Shown here: positions 25,802-35,136 of the stretch, one piece after another
How positions within the stretch are numbered: position 1 is the stretch's first letter
Layout of the letters: each line of letters begins with the position of its first letter
NCBI GenBank assembly: GCA_965221405.1
Contig: CBDCSE010000002.1
Span: 1,674,001-1,738,000, forward strand
Reading direction: 5' to 3'
Source of the DNA: JAPOUP01 sp965221405
GTDB lineage: Bacteria; Pseudomonadota; Alphaproteobacteria; Rhodobacterales; Rhodobacteraceae
Length of the DNA stretch: 64,000 bases
Notes under the pieces: model-generated
What the model was told of the DNA's origin: nothing
The model's input: the letters and a program-made list of their open reading frames with translations, nothing else
Database searches by the model: none
Made by a program: the position numbers and the translations under genes

Positions 25802-26664
25802 TCGAGTGGACCGGGGTGATCGTGCAGGGCGTGCTTCTGGGGGCGCTTTATGCGCTTTTCGCAGCAGGCCTTTCGCTGATCTTCGGGGTGATGCGGCTTG
25901 TGAACATCGCGCATGGCGACCTGATCATTCTCGCGGCCTATATAGGCCTGACGACGACGGTGATGCTCGGGGTACATCCGTTCCTGGCGCTGCTGATCGT
26001 AATGCCGGTTATGGCGGTTCTTGGCTACGCTCTTCAGAGAGGCTTACTCAACCAGACCCTTGGTGACGATATTCTGCCGCCCTTACTGGTGACGTTCGGG
26101 CTGTCGGTCATCATCCAAAACGCACTTCTGGAGACTTACACGGCCGATCCTCAAAAACTCGACGGGGGCGGTATTGAAGTGGCCAGCATCGACCTCGGAG
26201 GCCTAGCCATCGGTGTTTTGCCGCTGGTGACATTCATCATCGCGGTTGCCGTGATCGCTGGCCTCCAGTTCATCTTCTACCGTACCGCTCTGGGCCGCGG
26301 CTTCCGTGCCGTCAGCGACAATCAGGACATCGCGCAGCTAATGGGACTAAACAAAGCGCATGTCCTAGGCCTCGCGATGGCGTTGTCACTGGCCGTCGTA
26401 GCCATTGCCGGCATCCTTCTCGGCATGCGGACGAGCTTTGACCCGGCCATTGGTGGCGGCCGCCTGATCTTCGGGTTTGAAGCGGTGATCATCGGCGGCC
26501 TTGGCAATCTCTGGGGAACGCTCGCAGGCGGCGCGATCCTCGGTATCGCGCAAACCATCGGGGCCAAAATCGATCCCGGGTTTCAAATCCTCGCCGGTCA
26601 CATAGCTTTCCTGATCGTTCTTGCCGTCCGCCCCAACGGTCTCTTCCCGAGGGTGGAGCATTGA
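25798..26664 (+). CDS. Branched-chain-type ABC permease (LivH type)
   Basis: Inner-membrane permease of 288 residues with about eight helices. Family text includes GVMRLVNIAHGDLIILAAYI (residues about 31-50), FRAVSDNQDIAQLMGLN, which is the cytoplasmic loop contacting the ATPase, and the C-terminal EAVIIGGLGNLWGTLAGG. It overlaps both neighbouring genes by 4 bases. Confidence 0.92.
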   Translation: MIEWTGVIVQGVLLGALYALFAAGLSLIFGVMRLVNIAHGDLIILAAYIGLTTTVMLGVHPFLALLIVMPVMAVLGYALQRGLLNQTLGDDILPPLLVTFGLSVIIQNALLETYTADPQKLDGGGIEVASIDLGGLAIGVLPLVTFIIAVAVIAGLQFIFYRTALGRGFRAVSDNQDIAQLMGLNKAHVLGLAMALSLAVVAIAGILLGMRTSFDPAIGGGRLIFGFEAVIIGGLGNLWGTLAGGAILGIAQTIGAKIDPGFQILAGHIAFLIVLAVRPNGLFPRVEH

Positions 26665-27668
26665 GTGCCGCGACGGTGATCCGCTCGACTCGCCATTCTC
26701 GCATTGCGATAGCGCTCGGGCTTTTGGGGCTCGTCGTTCTGGTGGCTGCGCCCTGGTGGGCGGGGCGTGCGGACATGAGGTTGATGGGAGAAATTTATCT
26801 CTATCTTTCCTTAGCGTGTCTTTGGAACCTTATGGCGGGTTATGCTGGTCTAGTGAGTGTGGGCCAGCAGGCCTATGTCGGGTTTGGCGGATACATGCTC
26901 TTCGCGCTTACCGTCTTCGCGGGGTTTAACCCGGTTGTCGCGATCCTCGTGGGCGCATTACTGGCTGCGGCGATTTCGATCCCTATCGCCACACTGATCT
27001 TCCGCCTCAATGGAGCTTACTTCGCCATCGGTACTTGGGTCGTCGCCGAGGTCTTCCGGTTGTCCTTCGCTCAAATTCAAGCCCTTGGCGGTGGCTCTGG
27101 CTCATCGCTCCCCGTTACTGTGGTCAAAGAGCTCGGCGCCAGAAAAGTCGCGCGCGAGGCGACCTCCTATTGGCTTGCGCTTGGTGCCGCAGTGGTTGTG
27201 CTCCTCGCCGTTTACGTCTTTCTGCGATCCCGCAGGGGGCTGGCGCTTACGGCCATTCGAGACAGCGAAGTCGCAGCCTCTAGCCTCGGCATCGACATTT
27301 GGCGCGCCAAATTGGAGGTTTATATCGTCACGTCGGCCCTTACCGCGATCATTGGCGGGCTGATCTTTTTGCAAAAGCTTCGCATCTCACCCGATGCCGC
27401 CTTTAGCGTGAATGACTGGACCGCCTTCGTGATCTTCATCGTTGTGATCGGTGGTATTGGAACATTGGAGGGGCCAATCATCGGAACACTCCTTTTCTTT
27501 GCCCTGCGTGAGGTGCTGGCCGATTACGGAACGATTTATCTGATGGTTCTTGGCTTTGTCGCGATCGTAGTAATGCTCAAAGCACCGAAAGGCGTCTGGG
27601 GGCTTGTCCGCGACCGTTACGACCTTGAGCTTTTCCCACTTTCCTACCGCGTTCTGCAGAAAGACTGA
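26661..27668 (+). CDS. Branched-chain-type ABC permease (LivM type)
   Basis: Second permease, 335 residues. LivM-type text: GYAGLVSVGQQAYVGFGGY, RLNGAYFAIGTWVVAEV and the loop LTAIRDSEVAASSLGID. The C-terminal IGGIGTLEGPIIGTLLFF is present. It pairs with the LivH-type subunit. BKACE begins 2 bases after its stop, so the cleavage enzyme is tied to the importer. Confidence 0.92.
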   Translation: MSAATVIRSTRHSRIAIALGLLGLVVLVAAPWWAGRADMRLMGEIYLYLSLACLWNLMAGYAGLVSVGQQAYVGFGGYMLFALTVFAGFNPVVAILVGALLAAAISIPIATLIFRLNGAYFAIGTWVVAEVFRLSFAQIQALGGGSGSSLPVTVVKELGARKVAREATSYWLALGAAVVVLLAVYVFLRSRRGLALTAIRDSEVAASSLGIDIWRAKLEVYIVTSALTAIIGGLIFLQKLRISPDAAFSVNDWTAFVIFIVVIGGIGTLEGPIIGTLLFFALREVLADYGTIYLMVLGFVAIVVMLKAPKGVWGLVRDRYDLELFPLSYRVLQKD

Positions 27669-27670
27669 CC

Positions 27671-28603
27671 ATGGCGAAGGAACCGAAAGTCATTATCACC
27701 TGCGCCGTAACAGGCGCGATCCACACGCCAACCATGTCGGAGCATTTGCCGATCAGGCATGACGACATCGCGCACGAAGCCATCAAGGCGGCCGAAGCCG
27801 GGGCCGCGATCCTGCATTTGCATACGCGCGACCCGAAGAATGGGCGTCCATCGGTCGAGCCACAGCACTACACCTCCATGCTCGCCCGCGTGAAGCAATC
27901 GACCAATGCAGTGGTTAACATCACAACTGGCGGTGCACCGACGATGCAGATCAAGGAGCGACTGCGCGCGGCAGCGCATTTTAGCCCGGAGATATGTTCG
28001 CTCAACATGGGGTCTATGAACTTTGCCTTTCATCCGCTTTCCACGCGCTACGAGAGCTTCAAATATGATTGGGAGAAAGCTTACATCGAGGGGTCCGAAG
28101 CCAACATATTCCGCAACACATTTGCCGACATCAAGGAAGCCGCTGAGCGTCTTGGTCCTCACAACATCAAATTTGAGCATGAATGCTACGACGTGGGCCA
28201 CCTTTACAATCTCAAGTTCTGTCTGGATATCGGTCTCTTCAAGCCGCCGGTCTTCCTACAATTCGTGATGGGAATCCTCGGCGGGATTGGTTCGGATATC
28301 GAGAATTTGGTCTTCATGAAAAAGACGGCAGACAAGCTCTTGGGCGATAACTATGTCTGGTCCGTTTTGGCGGCAGGGGCCGCGCAGATACCTATGGCTA
28401 CGGCGGCGAGCCAGATGGGCGGCAATGTGCGGGTCGGGCTTGAGGATAGCCTTTTCATCAAGCGCGGTGAGCTGGCCACTTCGAATGCTCAGCAGGTCGA
28501 GAAGATCCGCCGGATTGTCGAAGATCTCGGTTCGGAAATCGCAACGCCCGACGAGGCGCGCGAGATCCTTGATCTGAAAGGTGGCGACAGGGTAGGTTTC
28601 TAG
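27671..28603 (+). CDS. Beta-keto acid cleavage enzyme (BKACE, DUF849)
   Basis: Zn-dependent TIM-barrel enzyme of 310 residues. It cleaves a beta-keto acid with acetyl-CoA to give acetoacetate and a new CoA ester. Zn ligands are the two His in ILHLHTRDPKNGRP (near residue 50); the catalytic acid is likely E in IKFEHECYDVGH. The C-terminus GDRVGF ends at a TAG whose first two bases are the target duplication of the inserted IS5-type element (28603-29455); before insertion the stop read TAA. The BKACE family is broad (carnitine, lysine and other degradation routes), so the substrate is unknown. Confidence 0.9.
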   Translation: MAKEPKVIITCAVTGAIHTPTMSEHLPIRHDDIAHEAIKAAEAGAAILHLHTRDPKNGRPSVEPQHYTSMLARVKQSTNAVVNITTGGAPTMQIKERLRAAAHFSPEICSLNMGSMNFAFHPLSTRYESFKYDWEKAYIEGSEANIFRNTFADIKEAAERLGPHNIKFEHECYDVGHLYNLKFCLDIGLFKPPVFLQFVMGILGGIGSDIENLVFMKKTADKLLGDNYVWSVLAAGAAQIPMATAASQMGGNVRVGLEDSLFIKRGELATSNAQQVEKIRRIVEDLGSEIATPDEAREILDLKGGDRVGF

Positions 28604-29457
28604 GGCCCGTTGACAGTCATGACGCGGCGACCACGCCGGCGACGAGGTCAATCCCCGCCGCGAAGCTCGCGGCGGTCCTGCCGTAGCGTGTCGCGACCGC
28701 CCGGAACTCCCCGGTCCTCGGGGGGAAACCGTCCACCGGGTGCCGCCACCCGTACATCTCCCGGTCACGCGCCCGCGGCGCCGTCCGGTTCCGTTCCGGC
28801 GGGATCACCGCCTCCGCGCCGCGCCCGTCCGGATCCTCCGGCAGCCAGTCCGCGTCGAAGGCCCTGTCGCCGACGAAGGCCCCGAGCTCCAGCCCGTCCG
28901 GAAGCCCCGGAACCCCCGCCATGCCGTGCGCCCGGCCGGGAGGGACCGTGAGCCTCACGGGATATCCCGGGGCGTCCACGACGGCGGCGGTCCCGGTCGT
29001 CAGGCCGCCCCCGGAGCGGCCGGTTCCCTGGCTTGAGGCCCCCCTTTTTCCGCGCCCCGCCGCCTTCCGGCGCATCTGGACGACCGTCCCGTCCACGGAC
29101 ACCCGTCCAGGGCCGGACCCCTCGGACAGGGCCTTGAGGATACGCCCGGATACCCCCGAAGGCACCCGGCGCCAGAACCGCCTGGGAACGCCGTTCCACC
29201 TGGCGGACCGCCCGGGGAGGCCGCGCCACGGGACCGCCTCCGGGAGGAGGCGGCTGTCCGCCGCCGTGCCGCCGGGGTCCGGTCCCCCGCCCGCGGGCAT
29301 GTCCCTGGCCCGCGCCCGCATCCTGTCCTCAGGTACCGTCCTGCCAGCATTCATGACGTCACCTGCATGTTCCGCCCACGCCGCCGTTCCGGCGGTCGCT
29401 GGAACGGGAAACGGCACGGAACCGGGCGATTCGCAGCCCGAGTGTCAACGGGCCCTA
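28601..29457 (-). mobile_element. IS5-type (IS427-like) insertion sequence
   Basis: Element of 853 bases (28603-29455). Its termini are inverted repeats matching 15 of 16 bases: GGGCCCGTTGACAGTC at the left and the complement of GGGCCCGTTGACACTC at the right. It is flanked by a TA duplication (28601-28602 and 29456-29457). Both the TA target and the transposase type fit the IS427 group of IS5. It is inserted in the stop codon of the BKACE gene and is much richer in G+C than its flanks. Confidence 0.85.
28617..29354 (-). pseudogene. IS5-type transposase, probably inactive
   Basis: DDE transposase of the IS5 family. Recognisable parts are WNGVPRRFWRR, VSVDGTVVQMRRK (first Asp), GRSGGGLTTGTAAVVDA, AFVGDRAFDADWL (second Asp) and EFRAVATRYGRTA. 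The third catalytic residue, usually Glu in N-L-V-E-R-F-F, reads Asp (HPVDGFPP). The N-terminal third is shortened before the PWRGLP motif. An open frame survives, but these changes suggest it cannot transpose. Confidence 0.7.
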
Positions 29458-29620
29458 AAACCAATTCGCTAACATAAGCAAACCCCAGAGGGAGGAATGC
29501 CCCCCGTTCCACAGTATTATGCTGACAACCGGATTATGCCGCGTCCATAGCCCGGTGCGTTGAATCCTCGGGCCTTTCCGCCGGGAGTGTCGGCATGCTT
29601 GCTCAACTGTGAACGGAGTG

Positions 29621-29750
29621 CGTCCGACCCGTGGCGGGCGCAAGCGCCGGCTATGGGACCACCTAGTCGAGGAGCGTCACTACCCGCGATTTTATTGCAT
29701 CGTTTGCAAGGGTCTGCGCCATGTCGCGCTTTACGGCAACACCTCTCATG
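29621..29750 (+). pseudogene. Possible fragment of a DUF4338 (DruA-like) protein
   Basis: A plus-strand frame reads RRLWDHLVEERHYPRFYCIV and then CKGLRHVALYGNTSH. This resembles the DUF4338 core (R-x-W-x-x-L-V-x-E-H-Y-x-x, then G-x-x-L-R-Y), found in transposon-associated proteins and in DruA of Druantia defence systems. Only about 40 residues remain, with no start and no downstream domain. Upstream, 29499-29515 carries CCCCCGTTCCACAGT, a 15-base string also found at the IS30-like end near 61675. Confidence 0.4.
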
Positions 29751-29764
29751 AACCCTCAGGGTCA

Positions 29765-29953
29765 TCCCACGCTAGTTTTTCTTGACAGGGAACCGCCACT
29801 TCGGCCCGGAAATCTGGAAAACGAATCGCCTTTCGGACCCGAATGAGGCCGTCAACGGTGTCCGGACGGCCACCGTTGACGGCAAATCGGCTAAAACCGG
29901 CCACCCTGATACCTGATCCGGCCGCCAAACGACACGTTCACCGTAGCGTGGGA
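29765..29953. repeat. Short palindromic-ended repeat, long copy
   Basis: A 189-base element bounded by the inverted repeat TCCCACGCTA (29765-29774) and TAGCGTGGGA (29944-29953). It shares about 35 bases at the left end and 30 at the right with the 84-base copy at 42972-43055, including TTTTTCTTGACAGGGAACCG. It carries about 100 extra internal bases, centred on a 13-base perfect hairpin (29848-29883). It looks like a MITE or a relic of one. Confidence 0.65.
29848..29883. repeat. Perfect 13-bp inverted repeat
   Basis: GCCGTCAACGGTG and CACCGTTGACGGC are exact inverted repeats around a 10-base loop, inside the extra segment of the longer repeat copy. No U-tract follows on either strand, so it is not a standard terminator. 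It may be the end pair of a smaller nested insertion. Confidence 0.7.
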
Positions 29954-29992
29954 AAGTCCTATGAACCCTCCCCATCGAGCGCTTATTTCGAG

Positions 29993-32338
29993 CTAGGACA
30001 CTTCGGCATGAGCCCGCAAACGGTTATTGAAGAAGATCAGTCCGAACGCCGCGATCAAGGCACCGATCCAGATTACATCGACCGAAGTCATGACCAGCAC
30101 CGCCAGAGCCAACCGGGCAGCTACTTCCCATGCCGCCAGTGGGGCACGATCGAAGCCGGAAAGCGCTGAGGAAACGAGGTAAAGCACCACAAGAAAGCGG
30201 CCCAACAATACCCCTAGAGCGCCGAGATGCACTTCGCCGTCATAGCCCGGCAGGTAGAGGTTACCGCCTGTGGGCTGCGGGTTGAGGAAGGCGTCGGGGA
30301 TCAGCAAGACCTCCGGGTAAAAGGCGAAGATGAAGGGCACGATGAAGATCACGATCCCGGACTTTACTGCCGAGAGACCGGTTGCCATCGGTTCCGCCTT
30401 AGTGATCGTCGCCGCCGCGAAGGCCGCGAGAGCAACAGGCGGTGTGATGGCACTTGCCACAGCGAAGTAGAAAATGAACATATGCGCCGTGAAAAGAGAT
30501 AGGCCCAACCCGGCAAGGACTGGTCCCATCAGAAGCGCAGCGTTGATATAGGCCGGGACCGCAGGCATACCCATGCCCAAGAGCACCGCAAGCAGCATCG
30601 TCATCAGCAGCGCAATGAACTGAAAGATGACCGATCCTCCACCACCAAGGTTCAGGCTGTTCAACCACTCCAGAACGTCGAGCGAGAGGAACACCGGCAG
30701 GCCGGTAAAGGACTGGCAAAAGTCGATGATCGAGACGGCGAGGAACATTAGGTATAGCGTCGAGATGAGAATACCCCCGTTCGACATGGCGTCGACGATC
30801 TTGCGCGGCTTGGCCCGAACCTCGGGATCGACGAATAGCAGGACCATAAGTAGCATGACGGCCCACCAACCCGCCGCGCCCGCTGAACCGGCGGCATTCT
30901 GCACCGCTCTCTGGAACCAACTCAGGCTCTGCACCTGGCACCCCGCCTCCGTAAAAAACCGTTCGGCACCCAGTACGCCGCCCAGCAAACCACAGCCCAC
31001 GGCACCCTTGTCGGTCAACAAGAGGACGAGGATCAACAGGATCGGCCCAAAGATCATGACAAGGTTTAGAAAGTCTTGGCGGTCGAGAATCATGTCCCCG
31101 GTAATCTCACCAATAGGCTTGATGTTCTGTTTGCGCGACTGGAAAACCGCCGATAGGAACAGGCAGAAGAAATAGGCCATGGCAGGAATAATCGCGGCGA
31201 TGATGACGCTGGAGTAAGGCACCGTGGTCAGCGAGGCGAGGACAAAGGCCGCAACGCCCATCACCGGCGGCATGATTGACCCGCCGGACGACGCCGCGGC
31301 CTCAACGCCGCCCGCAAAGACCTTGGAAAAGCCGCGCTTGACCATCATCGGGATCGTCAGCACCCCCGTCGAAAGCACGTTCACGATCGGCCCGCCAGAG
31401 ATCGTGCCGAACATAGCCGATGAGACGATTGCCGCATGCGCTGGACCGCCCCGCAGATGACGAGTCCAGCGGAAGGCGAGTTTAATCAGCGACTTGCCGC
31501 CGGCCGAGCTTCCGAAAAGCGAACCAAGGACAAGATATGGAAAGATCGTGTTTAGCACGATATCCATGAATCGCCCTAAGAGGCCGGAGGAGTTGTTAAC
31601 CAGAACGTCATGCACCCGAGGCCGACCATCGGACAGCATACGCGGTTCACCGGCGAGCTTAGTCACGAAGTATTTGTTGATGTCGTCGGCACCGTAGACA
31701 TACCAGACCAACACGGTGATGATCGTGTAAGCCGACATCAGAATCGCCACGAGAACCAGCGGCAGCCCCCAGACTTTGACATTATAGGACAGGAACACCA
31801 CGATCGCGAGCCCGACGATCAGCACCAGCCATCCTCCGGTGGTGTTAACGCATTGGGGGTCCTCGACTGTCGTCGGAGCGGCAAGCCCAAGGCTTTCGTT
31901 GAAGACTGCCGAGGCCGCCAGGCTTTCCTCGATCAAACGGGCGCGGTCACCGGTGATTTGATCAATCAGGCAGATCGCTTCGATTTCCGACAGGTAGGTC
32001 AGAGAGATCGTAACGGCCATCACGACTAACGCGAGGTCCATAAGGAGCCCAAACTTGCGGCGCAGCGGTGACTTATCCTGCCAGTCGCGCCACATCGAGT
32101 GTTTCAGCGCCACGATCAGCATCATCAGCGCGAAGAACACCGGATAGAACCATTCGAACGGAAACTTGCGCAGCTGCGCACCTTTGATGCCGATAACCGA
32201 AGCGACGAGATTGTCATAGCCAGGTATGCCGGGCGTAGAGTTGAAAAGCCCGATCAACACCATGGCCACAGACAACCAATAGAGAACCTTCAGCGAAAAG
32301 CTGCGCGGTGTTCCGACGGCATCATCCTCGCCTGTCAT
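29993..32338 (-). CDS. Fused TRAP transporter permease (DctQ-DctM type)
   Basis: A 781-residue membrane protein in which the small and large TRAP permeases are fused, as is usual in TAXI-type TRAP systems. The N-terminal third (helices near 20-35, 56-70, 90-112, 176-196) is the DctQ part. From about residue 265 the DctM part follows, with PYLVLGSLFGSSAGGKSLI, GTISGGPIVNVLSTGVLTIP, SSGGSIMPPVMGVAAFVLA and the late PPVALAAFAAATIT. The gene lies 64 bases after the TAXI binding-protein gene. Together they import an unknown organic anion, presumably the substrate of the sulfatase encoded divergently. Confidence 0.92.
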   Translation of the reverse strand: MTGEDDAVGTPRSFSLKVLYWLSVAMVLIGLFNSTPGIPGYDNLVASVIGIKGAQLRKFPFEWFYPVFFALMMLIVALKHSMWRDWQDKSPLRRKFGLLMDLALVVMAVTISLTYLSEIEAICLIDQITGDRARLIEESLAASAVFNESLGLAAPTTVEDPQCVNTTGGWLVLIVGLAIVVFLSYNVKVWGLPLVLVAILMSAYTIITVLVWYVYGADDINKYFVTKLAGEPRMLSDGRPRVHDVLVNNSSGLLGRFMDIVLNTIFPYLVLGSLFGSSAGGKSLIKLAFRWTRHLRGGPAHAAIVSSAMFGTISGGPIVNVLSTGVLTIPMMVKRGFSKVFAGGVEAAASSGGSIMPPVMGVAAFVLASLTTVPYSSVIIAAIIPAMAYFFCLFLSAVFQSRKQNIKPIGEITGDMILDRQDFLNLVMIFGPILLILVLLLTDKGAVGCGLLGGVLGAERFFTEAGCQVQSLSWFQRAVQNAAGSAGAAGWWAVMLLMVLLFVDPEVRAKPRKIVDAMSNGGILISTLYLMFLAVSIIDFCQSFTGLPVFLSLDVLEWLNSLNLGGGGSVIFQFIALLMTMLLAVLLGMGMPAVPAYINAALLMGPVLAGLGLSLFTAHMFIFYFAVASAITPPVALAAFAAATITKAEPMATGLSAVKSGIVIFIVPFIFAFYPEVLLIPDAFLNPQPTGGNLYLPGYDGEVHLGALGVLLGRFLVVLYLVSSALSGFDRAPLAAWEVAARLALAVLVMTSVDVIWIGALIAAFGLIFFNNRLRAHAEVS

Positions 32339-32402
32339 GATGGTCCCTGAAACTGCGGCGCCGCCGAACGCAAGTCACATCCGTCTTCAGATCTAGTACG
32401 GA

Positions 32403-33446
32403 TTACTTGGCACAATCCGGGATTGTGTAGCCCGCTTCCTCCCAGGCCGAGACCGCGCCGGGATGGTACTTGATTGGGTTGTTTCCGCACATATCGGTTA
32501 TGGCCGGATCGGTCTCGCCGTGCCAAGTGCCCGGCATGAACGGTGCCTTGGTGTGATAGATGGACTCGAGGTTGTTTATGAAAGCCGCTGTCAGCGACTT
32601 GGCGAGGTCGAAGTCCATATTGACGTTAACGATATCCGCGCCGACCGTGCCTGGCCCGCGAAACATGTCGTCCTCCGAAACAACCGTTACACCCTCACCG
32701 TAACCCATTTCCGCGAGCGGCAACTCTACCGGCACCGTGCCCGGCAACTTGCCCACGTTCTGGAACGCCTCGCTTTCAAAGACCTCCTTCGATACCGACC
32801 AGATTGTTATGTCGCCCGAGGCAAGTGCAGCCGTAACCCGCGGGTCAGGAAAAGACATCGGTAATACCATCGCATCCGCCGAACCGTCCTGGATTGTCTT
32901 CACCGCCTGTCCCCAGTTGACCTGCACACCGGTATAGCCCGATCCCTCTTCCATGCCGGTGTTCACCTTGATCAACAAACGCGCATTGGTCAGCGCAGCG
33001 CCGCGCGGCGGGCCATTGTAGATGGTTTTGCCCTCAAGCCCGTCCCAGCCGCTTATATTGGCACTGTCATAGGCGTAGAGCCCCTGCACGGAGACTCGGT
33101 AGGTGTATAGCGCCGCGAGGTTCGCGGCGAGTGCCTTGCCGTCTTCCGCACCAAGGCGGGCATAGGGGCCAACCCCCCGGGACAGCAGGAACGGCAGAAT
33201 GAACGGCGCCGCCGCAATATCCGTTTTGCCTTCGGCAACGTTCTGGACCGAGTTCGTCAGTGTTTGGCCGGACGCGACTTGGATATCAGCGACGCCCTCT
33301 TTGGCCGCCGCCTCGGAAAGCGAGATAATCGAAATGCCCGGTGTAGTGTTGGGCGACGCGGTCTCGGCCGATAGAACGGTTTGGGCCTCGGCACCAACCG
33401 TGGCCAATAAGGACGCGGCAACTGCCGCGAACAGCTTCTTTGACAT
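32403..33446 (-). CDS. TAXI-family TRAP substrate-binding protein
   Basis: Periplasmic binder of 347 residues with a signal peptide (SLLATVGAEAQT, cleaved near residue 22). TAXI features: VASGQTLTNSVQNVAEGKTD, YARLGAEDGKALAANLAAL, and the late VNVNMDFDLAKSLTAAFI-type helix. GGGAGG lies just upstream of the ATG. It is divergent from the GST-sulfatase operon (137-base gap), which suggests shared control. Confidence 0.88.
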   Translation of the reverse strand: MSKKLFAAVAASLLATVGAEAQTVLSAETASPNTTPGISIISLSEAAAKEGVADIQVASGQTLTNSVQNVAEGKTDIAAAPFILPFLLSRGVGPYARLGAEDGKALAANLAALYTYRVSVQGLYAYDSANISGWDGLEGKTIYNGPPRGAALTNARLLIKVNTGMEEGSGYTGVQVNWGQAVKTIQDGSADAMVLPMSFPDPRVTAALASGDITIWSVSKEVFESEAFQNVGKLPGTVPVELPLAEMGYGEGVTVVSEDDMFRGPGTVGADIVNVNMDFDLAKSLTAAFINNLESIYHTKAPFMPGTWHGETDPAITDMCGNNPIKYHPGAVSAWEEAGYTIPDCAK

Positions 33447-33583
33447 CCATTTTCCTCCCTAGACACAGATGCTTTGCCATTTCTTTAAGACTTGCACGGA
33501 AAATCTCGTCTGTCACTTGCTGAAGGCAAAAAAGTAGATATTCTGAACCGTATCGTGGGAATCTAGAAATTTTGGAGCGACTA

Positions 33584-34261
33584 ATGCCGGACCTAAAACT
33601 TTTCGTCGCTCCAAATACCTGCGCCCGCGTGCCCACCATCGCACTTGAGGAAATCGGCGCACGGTTCGAGACCGAGCTTGTGCGCATGGCGACCAATCAG
33701 CAGAACTCACCGGAATTCCTCAAAATCAACCCGAAAGGAAAGGTGCCAACGCTCTTGATCGATGGCGAACCGCTCACCGAGAATGTCGCCATCCTGACCT
33801 GGTTGAACACCACCTTCCCGGACGCACACCTTATGCCGGAGACATCCGACCCATTCGACACCGTCAAGCAGACCGCCGATCTCGCTTTCTTCGCTGGTAC
33901 TGTGCATCCGACGATCACGCGGATCGCAATGCCGGTCAAATTCATCGATGATAAAGCCCTGTCCTTCGAGCTTGTCCGCCCCAAAGGAACCGAGGCGATG
34001 ATGCCGATAATGTCCATGATCAACCAGCGTCTCGAAAATGGACGCTGGTGGTACGGCGACATCTGGTCGGCGGTCGACGGCTATCTCTACTGGGCTTGGG
34101 ACCGCATCACAGGTGTAGGCTTCCCCGGAGACGCCTTCCCTAACATCCAGCGGCATCACAAGCTGTCTAACGAACGACCCGCAGTGCGGCGCGCCATGGC
34201 GCGAGAGGCAGAGGACACCGCAATGCTGAAAGGTGAAGGGCTCTTTGTTGCGCCACGCTAG
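33584..34261 (+). CDS. Glutathione S-transferase family protein
   Basis: A 225-residue GST. The N-terminal thioredoxin-fold domain reads KLFVAPNTCARVPTIALEE (catalytic position probably Ser/Cys of NTCARV), with the cis-Pro motif GKVPTLLIDGEPLTE and the glutathione-binding ENVAIL region. An all-helical C-terminal domain follows. GGAG is 6 bases before MPDLKLF. The TAG stop is preserved although an IS630-type element inserted exactly there (34261 onward). Originally the stop was only 14 bases from the sulfatase ATG at 35137, so the two genes formed an operon. Confidence 0.88.
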   Translation: MPDLKLFVAPNTCARVPTIALEEIGARFETELVRMATNQQNSPEFLKINPKGKVPTLLIDGEPLTENVAILTWLNTTFPDAHLMPETSDPFDTVKQTADLAFFAGTVHPTITRIAMPVKFIDDKALSFELVRPKGTEAMMPIMSMINQRLENGRWWYGDIWSAVDGYLYWAWDRITGVGFPGDAFPNIQRHHKLSNERPAVRRAMAREAEDTAMLKGEGLFVAPR

Positions 34262-35123
34262 TGTTTTGTCCCGTAAATACGCGTGATATTGCGTTGGCCT
34301 CATCGGCAAGCGAGTGACCCCAGATGGCACGCGGACGCCAACCTCCCCCTGTTGCGCTCAACGATGAGCAGCGAGAACAGTTCACCTCCTTCGTCCAGTC
34401 TACCTCCACGCCCTTTGGCCTGATGCAGCGCGTGTTCTGCCTATTCGGGGTCATGCCCCATCCCAGCGAAATCTTCAGACTCTTCAGCGATCCCTTCCTC
34501 ATCGGGAAGGTCCACGACATCACGGACCTCTATCTCTATTCACCCGACAGCGCGATGGTGCTGTGTGTCGGCGGGAGAAGCCGGATCCAGGCACTCGACC
34601 GGACCCGGCCCGCGCTACCTTTGGAGCCGGGCCACGTCGAAGGCTACACCCACAAAGATGTCCGCCATGGCACCACGACGCCCTTCGCCACCCTTGACGG
34701 GGCCAACGGCAAGTTAATCGGAAATTGCTCCATACGTCATCGCCATCAGGAGTTCCCCGCCTTCCCGCATCCCGTCGACCGCGAGACCCCGCCCGACCCC
34801 GACATCCATCCCGTCATGGACAGCCACGCAACCCACAGGCATCCCAGGGTCAGGGCCTGGATCGCGAAAAAGCCACGCCATCATCTCCAATTCACTTCCA
34901 CCCCCACCTCGACCTCATCGCTCAACCAGGTCGGACGCTGGCTTGGCTTCATCAGCCAACGGGCTATAAGGCGCGGCTCGTTCGACAGCATGCGCCAGAC
35001 CATCGATGCCTTCATCGAGCGGCACAACGCCTCCACATCGGCCTTCGTCTGGGTGGCAACCGCAGAATCAATCTTCGCTAGGCTGGAACGGTTATCTGCA
35101 CGTATTTGCGGGACACAACACTA
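34259..35123 (+). mobile_element. IS630-type element, internally deleted
   Basis: Element 34261-35121 (861 bases) between two TA dinucleotides. Its terminal inverted repeats (34261-34283 and 35099-35121) match at 20 of 23 positions, starting GTGTTTTGTCCCG at the left. TA duplication and the transposase type both fit IS630. It separates GST from the sulfatase. The length is below the usual 1.1 kb because the transposase gene has lost about 100 codons. Confidence 0.8.
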
Positions 35124-35124
35124 G
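34324..35124 (+). pseudogene. IS630-type transposase, deleted and mutated
   Basis: A 266-residue frame starting MARGRQPPPVALNDEQREQ, like IS630-family N-termini, which then jumps from the first helices to SEIFRLFSDPFLIGKVHDI. The helix-turn-helix block of about 100 residues is missing. The first catalytic Asp of the LCVDEKSQIQ motif is lost (LCVGGRSRIQALDRT). The second is still visible as VMDSHATH. The frame stayed open, but catalysis should be impossible. Confidence 0.8.
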
Positions 35125-35136
35125 GGTACCTTTAGC

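Noticed and set aside
22152..28603. A standard carnitine degradation operon
   Set aside because: Dehydrogenase and BKACE types fit, but the dehydrogenase motif differs from carnitine dehydrogenases and the cyclase, cupin and SDR do not belong to that route.
28617..29417. An intact, active IS5 transposase
   Set aside because: The third catalytic residue position reads Asp rather than Glu and the N-terminal region is shortened.
29848..29883. Rho-independent terminator
   Set aside because: The hairpin is perfect but no T-run follows on either strand, and it lies within a repeat element.
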